NCBI GenBank assembly: GCA_021324075.1
Contig: JAJPJW010000025.1
Coordinates: 1 to 43,305, forward strand
Reading direction: 5' to 3'
From: Pseudomonadota bacterium
GTDB taxonomy: Bacteria > Oederibacteriota > Muellerivitia > Muellerivitales > Muellerivitaceae
Length of the DNA: 43,305 nt
The first letter of the stretch is position 1. The number at the start of each line of letters is the position of its first letter. Shown piece by piece: positions 23,587 to 32,460 of this stretch. The notes under the pieces are model-generated. The model saw only the letters and a list, made by a program, of their open reading frames with translations. It was not told the DNA's origin and did not search any database. A program made the position numbers and the translations under genes.

Positions 23587-25761
23587 TTATTTCACGTCCG
23601 CGCAAGACGCTTTGAAAGCCAGGTCGGTCGTGATAGGGGGCAGGGGCACCTGCACCGCGCCTTGGACGACCTTCAGCCTAAGCCGCCCTATCTTGACGCC
23701 CTGGTCCGTATCCCACCATTCCAGGGACCAATCCCCGTCACGGCTCAATCCCGAGAGCATCAATTTGCCGCCCTCGACCTTGGGCGTAGCAGTGCTGCCA
23801 TAAGTGAAGGAGCGGGATTGCACCCGGCCCAGCACCCGGTTGCGTCCGTTCAAGGCCTTGCACCGCAGGGATCCCACGAACTGGGTCAGCGTATAAGAAC
23901 CCACCTGCACCCAGTCGGTGCCGGTGGAATCCACGAAGAGTTCATGGGTGCCCGCGGGGATCTTGGCCCCGTAAACGCCGCCCGCGGTGACCGGCAGGTT
24001 GTCAACCGAGGTGGGCTTGCCATCCATGGTGATGGTGAGCTTTTGGCTGCCCCAGGAGGAGACGCCGTTTAAGGCCACACGGAATTCGGAATCCTTGGCG
24101 AGGGTGACGTGGAAGGTCGGGGGATTGCGGAACTCGGCCTTGGCAGTGCTATAGACGAAGCCCGTCAGATTGCCCTCGGAAGGGCTCACCCCGCCGTCGG
24201 AAGTGAGGGTGAACTGGTTTTCCGTGGCCTTCACGCCCCAGCCGTTGTTGCCGGGGGAAAAGGTGAGGTCGCCCGAGGAGGGCGTGGTCACCTGGAAGGC
24301 CACCGGCTGGTAGGCACGGTTATCCAGGTCCTCGCCTTCCACGAAATTGGCCAGCCCGGTCCAGCGCCAATAAAGCTTCAACGGACCCACGTAGTTGTCC
24401 CACCACCAGGGGAACCCGCCGCCGGCGGCCTTGGCCGTGAAGGAGCCCCAGTTGGTGTTGTGGATGAAAATGCCCGTGGGGTCCTTCTTACCCTCGGCGC
24501 CGCCCGCCCCGCCGATGCCCATTTCGCCCACGACAAAGGGTTTGCCCGGGTTCCGGGCCTTCATCCGGTTGGCGATGGAATCCACCACCTGGGCCATGTC
24601 CAGCCCGCCGTAATTGTGCTCCTGGGTGAACTGGAGCCCGGCCTTCCAGACGTCGATGGGCCATTTGAGGGCGTTGGCGTAGCTGGTGGTGACCAGGTGG
24701 TGGTAGGGGTCGTTGGCCTTCAGGTAATCGCCCATCTGCTGGTGGAAGGTGACCGATTCGGCCAGGTGGGTCGAATAATTGTTGGTCCATTCCATTTCAT
24801 TAAAGATTTCCCAGGACTCCAGCGAGGTCGAATAGGCGTAGCGCGCGATGAGGTAGCGCCAATTGCGTTTGATCAGGTCCAGGGCCTGGGGGTTGGTCCA
24901 AAACTCGTCCGGCTGGTTGAGGAAGCCGCCCTTGGGATTGGCCTTCTTGTTGTAGGGGTTGCTGTCCCAGTTGGAGTCGTTGGTGGTGGAAAACTTGCCG
25001 TGGTTGATCAGGCAAAGCAGGGCGTAAACCTTGTTTTGCGCGCAAAGGTCGAGCAGGTAGTCCAACTCCCAGGCTTCCTTCATGCGGTCCATGTAGTTCC
25101 CGGGAAGCTTGGTGTCGGAACCGTAGGAATAGGCCCATTCGATCTCGGTGCTCCAGGGCGCCTGCCAGAGGCGGATGTAATTGCCGCCGGCCTTGGCCAG
25201 TGGGGGAAGCCAATGGTCGAAATCATAGGTGCGGTCTCCGCCGCCCCAGGCCATGTTTTCGCCCAGGGGGAAATAGGGTTCCCCATTGTCGAAGGCGAAG
25301 TATTCGGGGTCCTTGGCGGAAACCCGCACGAAACCGCGGTTGGAGGAAGCGGTCACGTTGAAGCCGCCGGCGGGCGCGACGGCCTTGCCCTTGGCATCCA
25401 CGGCCGTCAGTGCGTAGGACCAGGCGCCGGTCTCATCAGGCGCGAAACGCACCTTCCAGACGGGGGAACCGGCGGGCGTGAGGGTTTCCGAATTGCCGGA
25501 CTGGGTGCGCCGGTAGTCCTGGAAGTAAAACCCCTTCACGGTGTGGACCACGCCCGTGGGGGAGGTGAAGACGGCCGTCACGTCGATTTGCGCCGGGTCG
25601 AAGGGGTTGGCATAGGCCTGGCCCAGGGTGAAGCTGGCTTCCAATTTTTCATATTTGCCCACGGGGCCGTTGTCGGTCACGGGGCTGAACTGGGCGGCCC
25701 CTGCCGGAAGGGTGGAAAGGAAGAAAACGAAAGCGGTCAGTAAGAGCACGGGCAGGCGCAT
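23587..25761 (-). CDS. Secreted glycoside hydrolase with DUF5060 domain
   Basis: 724-residue exported enzyme. A signal peptide ends near residue 22, then a DUF5060 beta-sandwich (about residues 35-115, with the FYFQDYRR signature) precedes a clan-A-type TIM barrel (about residues 155-470). WEIFNEMEW supplies the likely acid/base Glu (near residue 321) and FVVGEMGIGG the nucleophile Glu (near residue 413). The C-terminal 240 residues look like one or two beta domains, possibly for carbohydrate binding. DUF5060 is usually found with enzymes cleaving plant or algal polysaccharides. The divergent gene is a GH67 glucuronidase, which hints at xylan-type substrates. Confidence 0.85.
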   Translation of the reverse strand: MRLPVLLLTAFVFFLSTLPAGAAQFSPVTDNGPVGKYEKLEASFTLGQAYANPFDPAQIDVTAVFTSPTGVVHTVKGFYFQDYRRTQSGNSETLTPAGSPVWKVRFAPDETGAWSYALTAVDAKGKAVAPAGGFNVTASSNRGFVRVSAKDPEYFAFDNGEPYFPLGENMAWGGGDRTYDFDHWLPPLAKAGGNYIRLWQAPWSTEIEWAYSYGSDTKLPGNYMDRMKEAWELDYLLDLCAQNKVYALLCLINHGKFSTTNDSNWDSNPYNKKANPKGGFLNQPDEFWTNPQALDLIKRNWRYLIARYAYSTSLESWEIFNEMEWTNNYSTHLAESVTFHQQMGDYLKANDPYHHLVTTSYANALKWPIDVWKAGLQFTQEHNYGGLDMAQVVDSIANRMKARNPGKPFVVGEMGIGGAGGAEGKKDPTGIFIHNTNWGSFTAKAAGGGFPWWWDNYVGPLKLYWRWTGLANFVEGEDLDNRAYQPVAFQVTTPSSGDLTFSPGNNGWGVKATENQFTLTSDGGVSPSEGNLTGFVYSTAKAEFRNPPTFHVTLAKDSEFRVALNGVSSWGSQKLTITMDGKPTSVDNLPVTAGGVYGAKIPAGTHELFVDSTGTDWVQVGSYTLTQFVGSLRCKALNGRNRVLGRVQSRSFTYGSTATPKVEGGKLMLSGLSRDGDWSLEWWDTDQGVKIGRLRLKVVQGAVQVPLPPITTDLAFKASCADVK

Positions 25762-25939
25762 GGAGGCTCCTTGGTTTTGAAGTGAACCGATTTTACCCGG
25801 TTTTTAAGGCGGCCGATTTGAATTCCACCTCTTTTATCGGACTCTTGGAGATTTATTTTAGGAAGTTCCTGGAATAACATGGAACTGCGGCTGCTGAAAT
25901 GGATTTGGAAAAAGATCGAAGAGGTTTCAGGGAGGGACC

Positions 25940-27889
25940 ATGTCCAAGTGGTGGTGGAGCTTGCCGGTGCTGGGTTTGAGCCTGTTGAGCCCTTTGCCCG
26001 CCGGCGCGGAAGACGGTTATAAGCTCTGGCTGCGCTACGCCCGGGTGGAAGACCCGGTTTTGTTGAAGGCCTACCAGGCGGCTTTTTCCTCCATCGTGGT
26101 GCAAGGAAAGACCGAAACGGACCAGGTTCTATTAAAGGAACTCCAACAGGGTTTCCGGGGCCTGCTGGGGAAGTCCCTGCCCAACTCCGACCAACCCCAA
26201 GAAGGTTCCCTCCTCGTGGAGACACCCCAGTCCTCGCCCCACTTTTTTCCGCCCCAATGGGACAGGGAACTCCAAGGCATGGCCGAAGGGAGCTATGTGA
26301 TCCGATCCATCGAGGTGAACGGCCACCACGTGACGGCCATCGCATCCGAAAGCCCGGTGGGGTGCCTTTACGGGGCTTTCCACCTCTTGAGGCTCCTGGG
26401 GACGCAACAGCCGGTGGACAACCTGGACCTATCGGAAAGTCCCAAGGTCAAAAGGCGGGTCCTGGACCACTGGGACAACTTGGACGGGACCATCGAGCGG
26501 GGCTACGCGGGCAAGTCCCTCTGGAAATGGCAGGAACTGCCGGGCCAGGTGGACGACCGCATCCGGGATTACGGCCGGGCCTGCGCTTCGATCGGAATCA
26601 ACGGCGCGGTGCTCAACAACGTGAATGCGAATCCCCAAATCCTGACTTCGGCTTACCTGGCCAAGGCGGCCGCCCTGGCCGGCGCCTTGCGCCCTTACGG
26701 CATGAAGGTCTACCTATCGGCGAACTTCGGCACGCCCAAGGCCCTGAAGGACCTTCCCACCGCCGACCCCCTGGACCCCGCGGTGGCGGCCTGGTGGAAG
26801 GCGAAGGCGGATGAAATCTACAAACTCATCCCGGACTTCGGCGGCTTCCTGGTCAAGGCCAACAGCGAGGGCCAGCCCGGCCCCAACGACTATGGGCGCT
26901 CCCACGACCAGGGCGCCAATATGCTGGCCCGGGCCTTGGCCCCCCACGGCGGAATCGTGATGTGGCGCGCCTTCGTCTACCAGGATTCGGTGGACAAGGA
27001 CCGCATCAAGCGGGCCTATAAGGAATTCACGCCCCTGGACGGCAAGTTCGACCCCAACGTCTTCATCCAGGTCAAGAACGGCCCGTTGGATTTCCAGCCC
27101 CGCGAGCGCTTCAGCCCCCTCTTCGGCGCCATGCCCAGGACCCCCCTGGCCGCCGAGCTGCAGGTGACGCAGGAATACCTGGGCCATTCCACCCATTTGG
27201 TCTACCTGGGAACCCTGTGGAAGGAATTCCTGGACTCGGACACCTACGCCAAAGGGAAGGGCTCCCAGGTGGAAAAGGTCGTGACCGGCGAATTGGACGG
27301 CCAAAAGGACAGCCTGATCGCGGGCGTGGCCAATACGGGCGACGACCGCAACTGGTGCGGCCATCCCTTCGCCGCCGCCAATTGGTACGCTTTCGGGCGG
27401 CTGGCCTGGGACCCGTCCCTGGCTTCCGAGGATATCGCCGGGGAATGGACGAGACTTACCTGGAGTAACGACGCGGAGGCGGTTACAAGCATCGTTTCCA
27501 TGATGATGGCCTCCCGGGAGGCCTACGTGGACTATACCTGCCCCTTGGGGCTCAACGGCGTTTTCGAGAAAGACCTGCATTACGCGCCGGACCCGGGCAT
27601 GGTGGACCCCCGCCGGGAAGATTGGTCCGCGGCCTATTACTCGCGGGCCGATACCGAAGGCCTGGGTTTCGACCGCACCCGCAAAGGCAGCGACGCGGTG
27701 GACCAATACCATAAACCCCTGCCGGATGAATTCAACAGCCTGTCCAAATGTCCCGAGAAATTCCTCCTTTGGTTCCACCACGTGCCGTGGGACCAAAAAA
27801 TGAAATCAGGAAACAGCTTTTGGGTCGAACTCTGCGGGCGTTATAGCCAAGGGGTCCGGGAAGCGGGCCAACAGAAAGACCAGTGGTAA
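25940..27889 (+). CDS. GH67 alpha-glucuronidase, ends at an in-frame stop
   Basis: 649-residue exported enzyme that removes methylglucuronic acid side chains from xylan oligomers. A signal peptide (VLGLSLLSPLPAGA) is followed by the N-terminal domain, then the barrel with the family-typical GGFLVKANSEGQPGPNDYG and NMLARALAPHGGIVMWRAFVY. The C-terminal helical domain includes GVANTGDDRNWCGHPFAAANWYAFG and the metal-free PxxW region. The frame stops at TAA 27887-27889, and conserved sequence continues in the same frame to 28033 (separate entry), so 47 residues may be missing. ATG at 25940 with GGGAGGG upstream. Confidence 0.9.
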   Translation: MSKWWWSLPVLGLSLLSPLPAGAEDGYKLWLRYARVEDPVLLKAYQAAFSSIVVQGKTETDQVLLKELQQGFRGLLGKSLPNSDQPQEGSLLVETPQSSPHFFPPQWDRELQGMAEGSYVIRSIEVNGHHVTAIASESPVGCLYGAFHLLRLLGTQQPVDNLDLSESPKVKRRVLDHWDNLDGTIERGYAGKSLWKWQELPGQVDDRIRDYGRACASIGINGAVLNNVNANPQILTSAYLAKAAALAGALRPYGMKVYLSANFGTPKALKDLPTADPLDPAVAAWWKAKADEIYKLIPDFGGFLVKANSEGQPGPNDYGRSHDQGANMLARALAPHGGIVMWRAFVYQDSVDKDRIKRAYKEFTPLDGKFDPNVFIQVKNGPLDFQPRERFSPLFGAMPRTPLAAELQVTQEYLGHSTHLVYLGTLWKEFLDSDTYAKGKGSQVEKVVTGELDGQKDSLIAGVANTGDDRNWCGHPFAAANWYAFGRLAWDPSLASEDIAGEWTRLTWSNDAEAVTSIVSMMMASREAYVDYTCPLGLNGVFEKDLHYAPDPGMVDPRREDWSAAYYSRADTEGLGFDRTRKGSDAVDQYHKPLPDEFNSLSKCPEKFLLWFHHVPWDQKMKSGNSFWVELCGRYSQGVREAGQQKDQW

Positions 27890-28033
27890 TTACTGAAGGG
27901 GAAGGTGGACGGCGATCAATGGCAAGCGGTTGAAACCAAGCTGGACCAGCAAGTGAAAGACGCGGGCGACTGGCGCGACAAATGCCTGAAGTATTTCCAG
28001 GGGTTCAGCAAGAAGCCGCTTTCCACCCCGTGA
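27890..28033 (+). pseudogene. C-terminal end of GH67 beyond the in-frame TAA
   Basis: The same frame reads on for 47 codons to a TGA (28031-28033): LLKGKVDGDQWQAVETKLD, then a Gln-rich helix and WRDKCLKYFQGFSKK. These match the usual GH67 ending (a LKGKID-type segment, then AxxWRD..L.YF..FS). The stop codon TAA would be CAA (Gln) with one base change. Confidence 0.8.
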
Positions 28034-28037
28034 ATAT

Positions 28038-29000
28038 TTAAGGAATCAGCACTACTTTACCGAAGGACCCGGGCTGCATGACCAGCTTGTGGGCTTCGCC
28101 GGCTTGGTCCAAGGGAAACTCCTTGCCGATGACGGGTTTCAAGGTTTTGTTCTTCAGCCCCTTTACCAGGTCCTTATGGATTTCCTCTTTCTCTTCCGGG
28201 GTGAGATTAAAGAGGGTCATGCCCAGGACGGTAGCGTCCCGGCCCATGATGTCGCGGGGGTTGATCTCCACGGGCCCGCGGGAGCCGATGACCACCACCC
28301 GTCCCCTCGGGGCCAATTGTCCCAGGTCCTTGCCCAGGTTCACCTGCGCGGCCATTTCCAGGATGACATCCACGCCCTTGCCGCCGGTTAGGTTCTTCAA
28401 ATCCTCCAAATAGTCCGGGTCCTTGTGGTTCAACACCTCGTCGGCGCCATGTTCCTTGACCAATTGCAGGCCCTGCTCGCTGCCCGCGGTTCCGATCACC
28501 CGGAGTTTGGCGGTTTTCGCGATTTGGACCGCGGCGATGCCGACGCCGCCCGAAGCCCCATGCACCAGGACCGTCTCGCCTTTTTGGGCCCGGGCTTTTC
28601 CGAAGAGGGCCCGGTGAGCCGTGGCGTAGGGCACGCCCAAGGCCGCCCCTTGGGCGAAGGAGACGTCGGGGGGGAGGGGATGGACGTTGGCGGCATCCGC
28701 CAGGCAGAACCGGGCATAGGTGCCGGTGGCCGCGCCTTCCACATAGACCCGGCTGTCCTTTTTCACGTTTTTGACGCCCATTCCCACCGCCGCCACGATG
28801 CCTGCGCCGTCCATGCCGGGGGTGTAGGGAAGGGCCGGTTTGCGGGGGTAGGTCCCGGCGAGGATATAAATGTCCACGGGATTGATACCCGCGGCTTCCA
28901 GGCGGACCAGCACCTGGTGGCGGGCCGGGATCAGATCGGGCACTTCCTCCAATTTCATCACTTCCGGCCCGCCGAATTCCTTAACGTGGATGGCTTTCAT
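28038..29000 (-). CDS. NADPH:quinone oxidoreductase-like MDR protein
   Basis: 320-residue zinc-free medium-chain dehydrogenase/reductase similar to quinone oxidoreductases (QorA type). The N-terminal substrate domain opens with MKAIHVKEFGGPEVMKL, TPGMDGAGIV is the family hinge, and the Rossmann site is VHGASGGVGIAAVQIAK (about residues 145-160), followed by GSEQGLQLVKEHGAD. The structural zinc cysteines of alcohol dehydrogenases are absent, as expected. Start ATG at 29000 with AGGAG upstream. Convergent with the GH67 gene. Reduces an enone or quinone with NADPH; the substrate is unknown. Confidence 0.9.
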   Translation of the reverse strand: MKAIHVKEFGGPEVMKLEEVPDLIPARHQVLVRLEAAGINPVDIYILAGTYPRKPALPYTPGMDGAGIVAAVGMGVKNVKKDSRVYVEGAATGTYARFCLADAANVHPLPPDVSFAQGAALGVPYATAHRALFGKARAQKGETVLVHGASGGVGIAAVQIAKTAKLRVIGTAGSEQGLQLVKEHGADEVLNHKDPDYLEDLKNLTGGKGVDVILEMAAQVNLGKDLGQLAPRGRVVVIGSRGPVEINPRDIMGRDATVLGMTLFNLTPEEKEEIHKDLVKGLKNKTLKPVIGKEFPLDQAGEAHKLVMQPGSFGKVVLIP

Positions 29001-29055
29001 CGCTCTTCTCCTAGGTAACGGCCGTGGGATGGAAGATTGTGGGGAGGGATGGAGT

Positions 29056-29092
29056 CAAAAAAAAAGCCCCTTCCTTTATAGAAAGGGGCTTC
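29056..29092 (-). terminator. Terminator after the LysM lipoprotein gene
   Basis: Minus-strand stem with arms AGCCCCTT (29090-29083) and AAGGGGCT (29072-29065), 10-nt loop, then a run of about nine T (template A at 29057-29065). Confidence 0.9.
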
Positions 29093-29106
29093 GAATCAGC
29101 CTTCGA

Positions 29107-29511
29107 TCAGAAGTAATCCAAGGGAAGGGTTTCCCGCGGCTTGGAGTGGGGCACGAATTTGGGGGTCTTCGAAGCCAATTGCCGCGCATGGGATACATCC
29201 TCGTCGGCCAGGCCCTTTTGGATCAGGAAGTCCTGCTTGGGGAAGATCAAATCCGGATCCTGGATGCTGTCCCGGTTGGCCTTGAAGATCAAGGGCCATT
29301 GGAAGTTGTCGCTGTAGATGTCCGATTTTCCGGCGATGCCCCAAAGCGTATCGTGGTTGACGACGGTGTAGTGGCTTGAGGGGTTCTGCTTGACCGGCGC
29401 GGCGGTCGGTACCGCCTTTGGCACTTCGGTCGTTTCCACTTGTTTGGTGCCACAGCCAAATCCAAAGGCCGCGAGCACCGCCAAGGCCGCTATGGTTTTA
29501 AATTGGTTCAT
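29107..29511 (-). CDS. LysM-domain lipoprotein
   Basis: 134-residue small lipoprotein. The lipobox is in AAFGFGCGTK (Cys20). After a Pro/Thr/Lys-rich linker there is one LysM module (about residues 48-100: YTVVNHDTLWGIAGKSDIYSD...IFPKQDFLIQK), which binds peptidoglycan glycans. No catalytic domain. It probably sits in the outer membrane and holds the cell wall. GAAGGAG lies just upstream of the ATG, and it has its own terminator. Confidence 0.88.
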   Translation of the reverse strand: MNQFKTIAALAVLAAFGFGCGTKQVETTEVPKAVPTAAPVKQNPSSHYTVVNHDTLWGIAGKSDIYSDNFQWPLIFKANRDSIQDPDLIFPKQDFLIQKGLADEDVSHARQLASKTPKFVPHSKPRETLPLDYF

Positions 29512-29952
29512 TTCCGTCTCCTTCAGTCAGGTGTCGATGTCCTAACTTTATTTTCATGCCCCGGCCAAGGTGAATCAAGGGGCTTCTGCGTTAAAGAGGG
29601 CTTATTCTAACCCCAACCCCTGGGGAATGCCTAGAAAAATGGCCGTTTCCCTGGGGGTTCTTCACTCCGAATGGTGATTCCCGGAATGCCGGATTCCACC
29701 CTTGACCGGGTCTTTCCCAGTTTGACCCCCGCCCCGGAAAAAGGTTCCAGCCGCCTTGGTCCTGCGGAAGAGGGCCGGCTTTCCTGGCATGATAAACAAA
29801 GCGTTAAATAGTAAAACGACCTTCCCATCTTCCCCCTTTTTTCCCTGTTTATGCGATTGGCGGGAGTGCTAATTTTGAACTGAAGAACAACCTAGACACC
29901 TACCTCACCGCTTGAAATACGGTTTCAACCCAAATCCTTTTTGGAGGAAAGC
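29512..29952. other. 441-bp gene-free region between divergent genes
   Basis: Holds the upstream regions of the LysM lipoprotein (leftward) and the HEAT-repeat protein (rightward). I see no long frame with a ribosome binding site. There is a weak rightward promoter candidate, TTTATG (29850), 16 nt, TAATTT (29872), just after GAGTGCTAA. A few short inverted repeats are present but none forms a convincing terminator. Confidence 0.4.
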
Positions 29953-32034
29953 ATGAATCCGATTCAAGTGAAAGCTGTGCCCGCAGAGCTCCAATCTTCC
30001 CTTCCCCAGTTGATCCGGGATCTCAAGGCGGCGCTCAGTTACGTTTCGTTTTATTCCAGCGACAGCCCCTTCGTCGTCCAGGCGGTGTCCAAATCCCACC
30101 GGGATTTGCAGAAGTTCATCGAGGCCTGCAACTCCGTCGTCCTGCGGTTGGACGATGGAAGGATTTTTCTCAACGACGCGGATATTTCGGAAGTCGGCGA
30201 CCTGCCGAAGATCTTCCAGGAAAAGAAAATCCGGGGAGCGGTTTTCCTGCCGGGCCTCACCCCGGTCGAACTGACCTCGTGGATCAAGGCCGTCACCCTC
30301 CCTGTCCATGATCCTTCCACTGAGGCCCAGGAATCTTCCCACATCCGTCCGCTGTCCCGGGACGTCGAGATCGTTTTCTGGAAGGAAGAAATCCCCACTC
30401 CGTCCGGACCTGTCCGGGTGGGCAATTGGGTCGCCGCTCCCACCGAGGGTTCCCCGGAATTATCCCCCGCCGAGGCCACGGAGCCTGTTTCAACCGGCCC
30501 CATTCCAGTGGAAGGCCTTTCCACCCCGATGCCCGAGGCGGTCCCCGGAGCCCAGACCCAGGAAGCCCTTTTGAGCTTCGTGGCCGAGGCCTGGCAGCAT
30601 TCCCAGCTTCAAAAGAAGAACATCGGCGCCGGACCCGAGATGGCCACCCTGACCGAATCCTTCGACAAGCTTTTCGACCGCCTTTTGGACCGGATGGAGA
30701 AAACCTCCCCCGAGTTTTCCAATATCCACCAATGGTTCAGTACTCCCGAGGGACAGCTCTTGGAGGGCCATGTGGCCACTTCCATGATCCCCCTGGTGGA
30801 GACGGCGGTGCGCAACGGCTGGATGGCGGTCTTGTTCGACCCGGCCACCCAGGGCCTGGTGGGCGAATGCCTGGCCTCCTGGGGCGCCAACGGCAAGGAG
30901 GATTTGGTGGAGATGACGGTCACTTGCCTGGCGGAAAAGCTGACCGGCGACACGCTGGAAGAACAATTGGCCCTGACCCACCTGATGGACGCCCGCCCCT
31001 GGGTGCGCAACGCGGGCCTGCTCAAAAAAGTGCTGGACGGCCTCAACCGCCTCCTGGCTTCGGAGATCGTCCCGGGACTCTACCAGACGGCGCTGCTGCT
31101 GGCCTGGGACCTGCTGGAACCGGCCCTGCAGGGAGGCGTGGAAGAACCGGCCTTGAACCTCCTGTCCACCCTGCACTTCCACGCCGACGAGGACTTCGCG
31201 TCTTTCCCGGACCGCTCGCGGATCGCCCGGCACTGGCTGTTTGAAAGGTCCAATCCCAACCTGGTCCGGCGGCTGGTTTATTCCGCCGTCAAGGCGGGAC
31301 GCCTCAAGCAATACCCTCTGTTGGGGGAAATGGCGGCGCCTATCCTGGTCCAAGACTTCATGACCGCGCCGGCCACCGACCAAAGCCGGTACCCGATTGT
31401 TTTTGTGGAGATGAAGGAACCCTTGAGGTCGGTCCTGGCCGAGCGCCTGGCGGCCGCCGGGGGGGAAGAGGATGTGCGGGGCTTGGTGCCCATTCTGCGG
31501 GTTTGCGGGCTGGACCCGGGCCTTTCGCTGCAGCTTTCCGCCTGGCTTTCGAGGGGAAGCCGCGAGTTGAAACTGGACCTCCTGCAGGTCATCGAGGAAG
31601 TGGGGGACCCGGGCGGCGGACCGGCCCTGCGGCTGGCCCTTTTCGACGACGCGGAGGAAATCGCGGCCCTGGCCGCCCGCATCATCGGCAAGATCCAGTT
31701 CCATCCCGGGCTGCCCGTGTTGCTGAAGGCGGCCAAGATCCGGGAGAGCCGCTATCCGCAGAACGACAACTTCCTGGTGGCCGTTTGCCGGTCCCTGGGC
31801 GACCTGGGTTCCCCGGAGGGGGTGGCCTTCCTGGAGGAACTGGCCCGCAAGAAACCCTTGTTGATGCGGGGACGGAATTATTCCATGGCGGTGCGGCTGG
31901 AGGCGGTGCAGGCCTTGTCCAAGGTCAACCAGCCCCAGGTCTGGACCTTCCTGGGATCCCTCATGGAGGAGAAGAACCAGACCCTGCAGGAGACCCTGGA
32001 CAAAATCATCCACGAGAAGATGCAGAAACTCTAA
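29953..32034 (+). CDS. HEAT-repeat protein of unknown role
   Basis: 693-residue cytoplasmic protein. Residues about 10-120 form a conserved-looking module (LIRDLKAALSYVSFYSSDSPFV...VLRLDDGRIFLNDADIS...LTPVELTSWIKAV) often found at the start of bacterial HEAT or HD-domain proteins linked to signalling. A Pro/Ser/Glu-rich linker (about 140-200) is followed by many helical pairs of the HEAT type, clearest in the last 200 residues (LKLDLLQVIEEVGDPGGGPALRLALFDDAEEIAALAARIIGKI; split here for reading). HEAT arrays act as binding scaffolds. The ATG at 29953 is chosen because of GGAGGA nine bases upstream; a TTG at 29941 is the only alternative. Alone in its transcript. Confidence 0.82.
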   Translation: MNPIQVKAVPAELQSSLPQLIRDLKAALSYVSFYSSDSPFVVQAVSKSHRDLQKFIEACNSVVLRLDDGRIFLNDADISEVGDLPKIFQEKKIRGAVFLPGLTPVELTSWIKAVTLPVHDPSTEAQESSHIRPLSRDVEIVFWKEEIPTPSGPVRVGNWVAAPTEGSPELSPAEATEPVSTGPIPVEGLSTPMPEAVPGAQTQEALLSFVAEAWQHSQLQKKNIGAGPEMATLTESFDKLFDRLLDRMEKTSPEFSNIHQWFSTPEGQLLEGHVATSMIPLVETAVRNGWMAVLFDPATQGLVGECLASWGANGKEDLVEMTVTCLAEKLTGDTLEEQLALTHLMDARPWVRNAGLLKKVLDGLNRLLASEIVPGLYQTALLLAWDLLEPALQGGVEEPALNLLSTLHFHADEDFASFPDRSRIARHWLFERSNPNLVRRLVYSAVKAGRLKQYPLLGEMAAPILVQDFMTAPATDQSRYPIVFVEMKEPLRSVLAERLAAAGGEEDVRGLVPILRVCGLDPGLSLQLSAWLSRGSRELKLDLLQVIEEVGDPGGGPALRLALFDDAEEIAALAARIIGKIQFHPGLPVLLKAAKIRESRYPQNDNFLVAVCRSLGDLGSPEGVAFLEELARKKPLLMRGRNYSMAVRLEAVQALSKVNQPQVWTFLGSLMEEKNQTLQETLDKIIHEKMQKL

Positions 32035-32128
32035 CAGGGCGTTTAAAAATGCCTTTCACCCTGTCGACAGCCACGGGTTAGGAGCGAATCGGTTACTTTT
32101 TAAGCAGATGATTCGCGACATAGGTGCG

Positions 32129-32154
32129 AAAAAGTCTTCTCTTTAGACTTTTTC
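32129..32154. terminator. Bidirectional AT-rich hairpin after the HEAT gene
   Basis: Perfect 10-bp stem GAAAAAGTCT (32129-32138) and AGACTTTTTC (32145-32154), loop TCTCTT. The T-run is inside the stem, as in weak bidirectional terminators. Confidence 0.55.
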
Positions 32155-32177
32155 ATCAGTTTGTCCCCGCTGGAGTT

Positions 32178-32264
32178 GGGAGGTGGGATGACCCTCCCGG
32201 CTCTTCGTCCCTGAAACGGGTCACGCCGGAGGAAGCGACGCCCAATGCTTCCCCCGGCGTTTTT
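32178..32264 (+). ncRNA. Candidate structured RNA ending in a strong terminator
   Basis: A rho-independent terminator stands at 32224-32264: CGCCGGAGGAAGC pairs with GCTTCCCCCGGCG (13 bp, one mismatch, 10-nt loop), followed by TTTTTATTT. Just before it lie two mutually exclusive stems: GGGAGG (32178-32183) with CCTCCC (32193-32198), and TGACCC (32189-32194) with GGGTCA (32218-32223). No gene follows on the plus strand. This is either a small stand-alone RNA or the remains of a terminated leader. I cannot match it to a known RNA family. The remaining bases of 32035-32460 hold only the hairpin at 32129-32154 and a dispersed repeat. Confidence 0.4.
32224..32264 (+). terminator. Rho-independent terminator
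   Basis: A 13-bp stem with one A-C mismatch, loop GACGCCCAAT, and five T after the stem. It is stronger than needed for the HEAT gene, which ends 190 nt upstream. Confidence 0.85.
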
Positions 32265-32304
32265 ATTTCCAGGAATTTGGTTTAAACAAATTTTTGATTG
32301 ATGA

Positions 32305-32432
32305 GTCATTGCGAGGCCCAGCCCCAATCGGGGCGATTTGGGCCGTGGCAATCCCGGGTTTTTGGGTGACCCCAACAACCTGGGATTCCCACGTCGCAAA
32401 TCAAGCCTATCGGCTTTGCTCCTCGGAATGAC
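32305..32432. repeat. TCATTGCGAG-type dispersed repeat, copy 1
   Basis: 128-bp element running from GTCATTGCGAGG to CCTCGGAATGAC, with inverted ends (TCATTGCGAG against CTCGGAATGA). The inside has CCCCAATCGGGG and GGCAATCCC...GGGATTCCC inverted parts. About 80% identical to copy 2 at 41805-41931, with identical 28-bp right ends. This type of repeat is widespread in several bacterial phyla; no gene inside. Confidence 0.85.
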
Positions 32433-32460
32433 AGAAAAGGCATTCATCCAAAAAGAGATC

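Noticed and set aside
29631-29828. 65-codon minus-strand frame in the 29.5-29.9 kb gap
   Set aside because: Low-complexity Ser/Arg/Pro composition and no ribosome binding site.
29866-29874. GAGTGCTAA, the right half of a CIRCE heat-shock operator
   Set aside because: No left half TTAGCACTC at the 9-nt spacing.
32180-32230. Minus-strand GGGACGAAGAGCC recalls a part of cyclic-di-GMP-I riboswitches
   Set aside because: The essential upstream GCAAACC and GNRA loop are missing and no gene lies downstream on that strand.
32218-32250. GGGTCACGCCGGAGGAAGC resembles the conserved loop of SRP RNA
   Set aside because: The GGAA loop cannot close correctly, while the same bases form a much better terminator hairpin.
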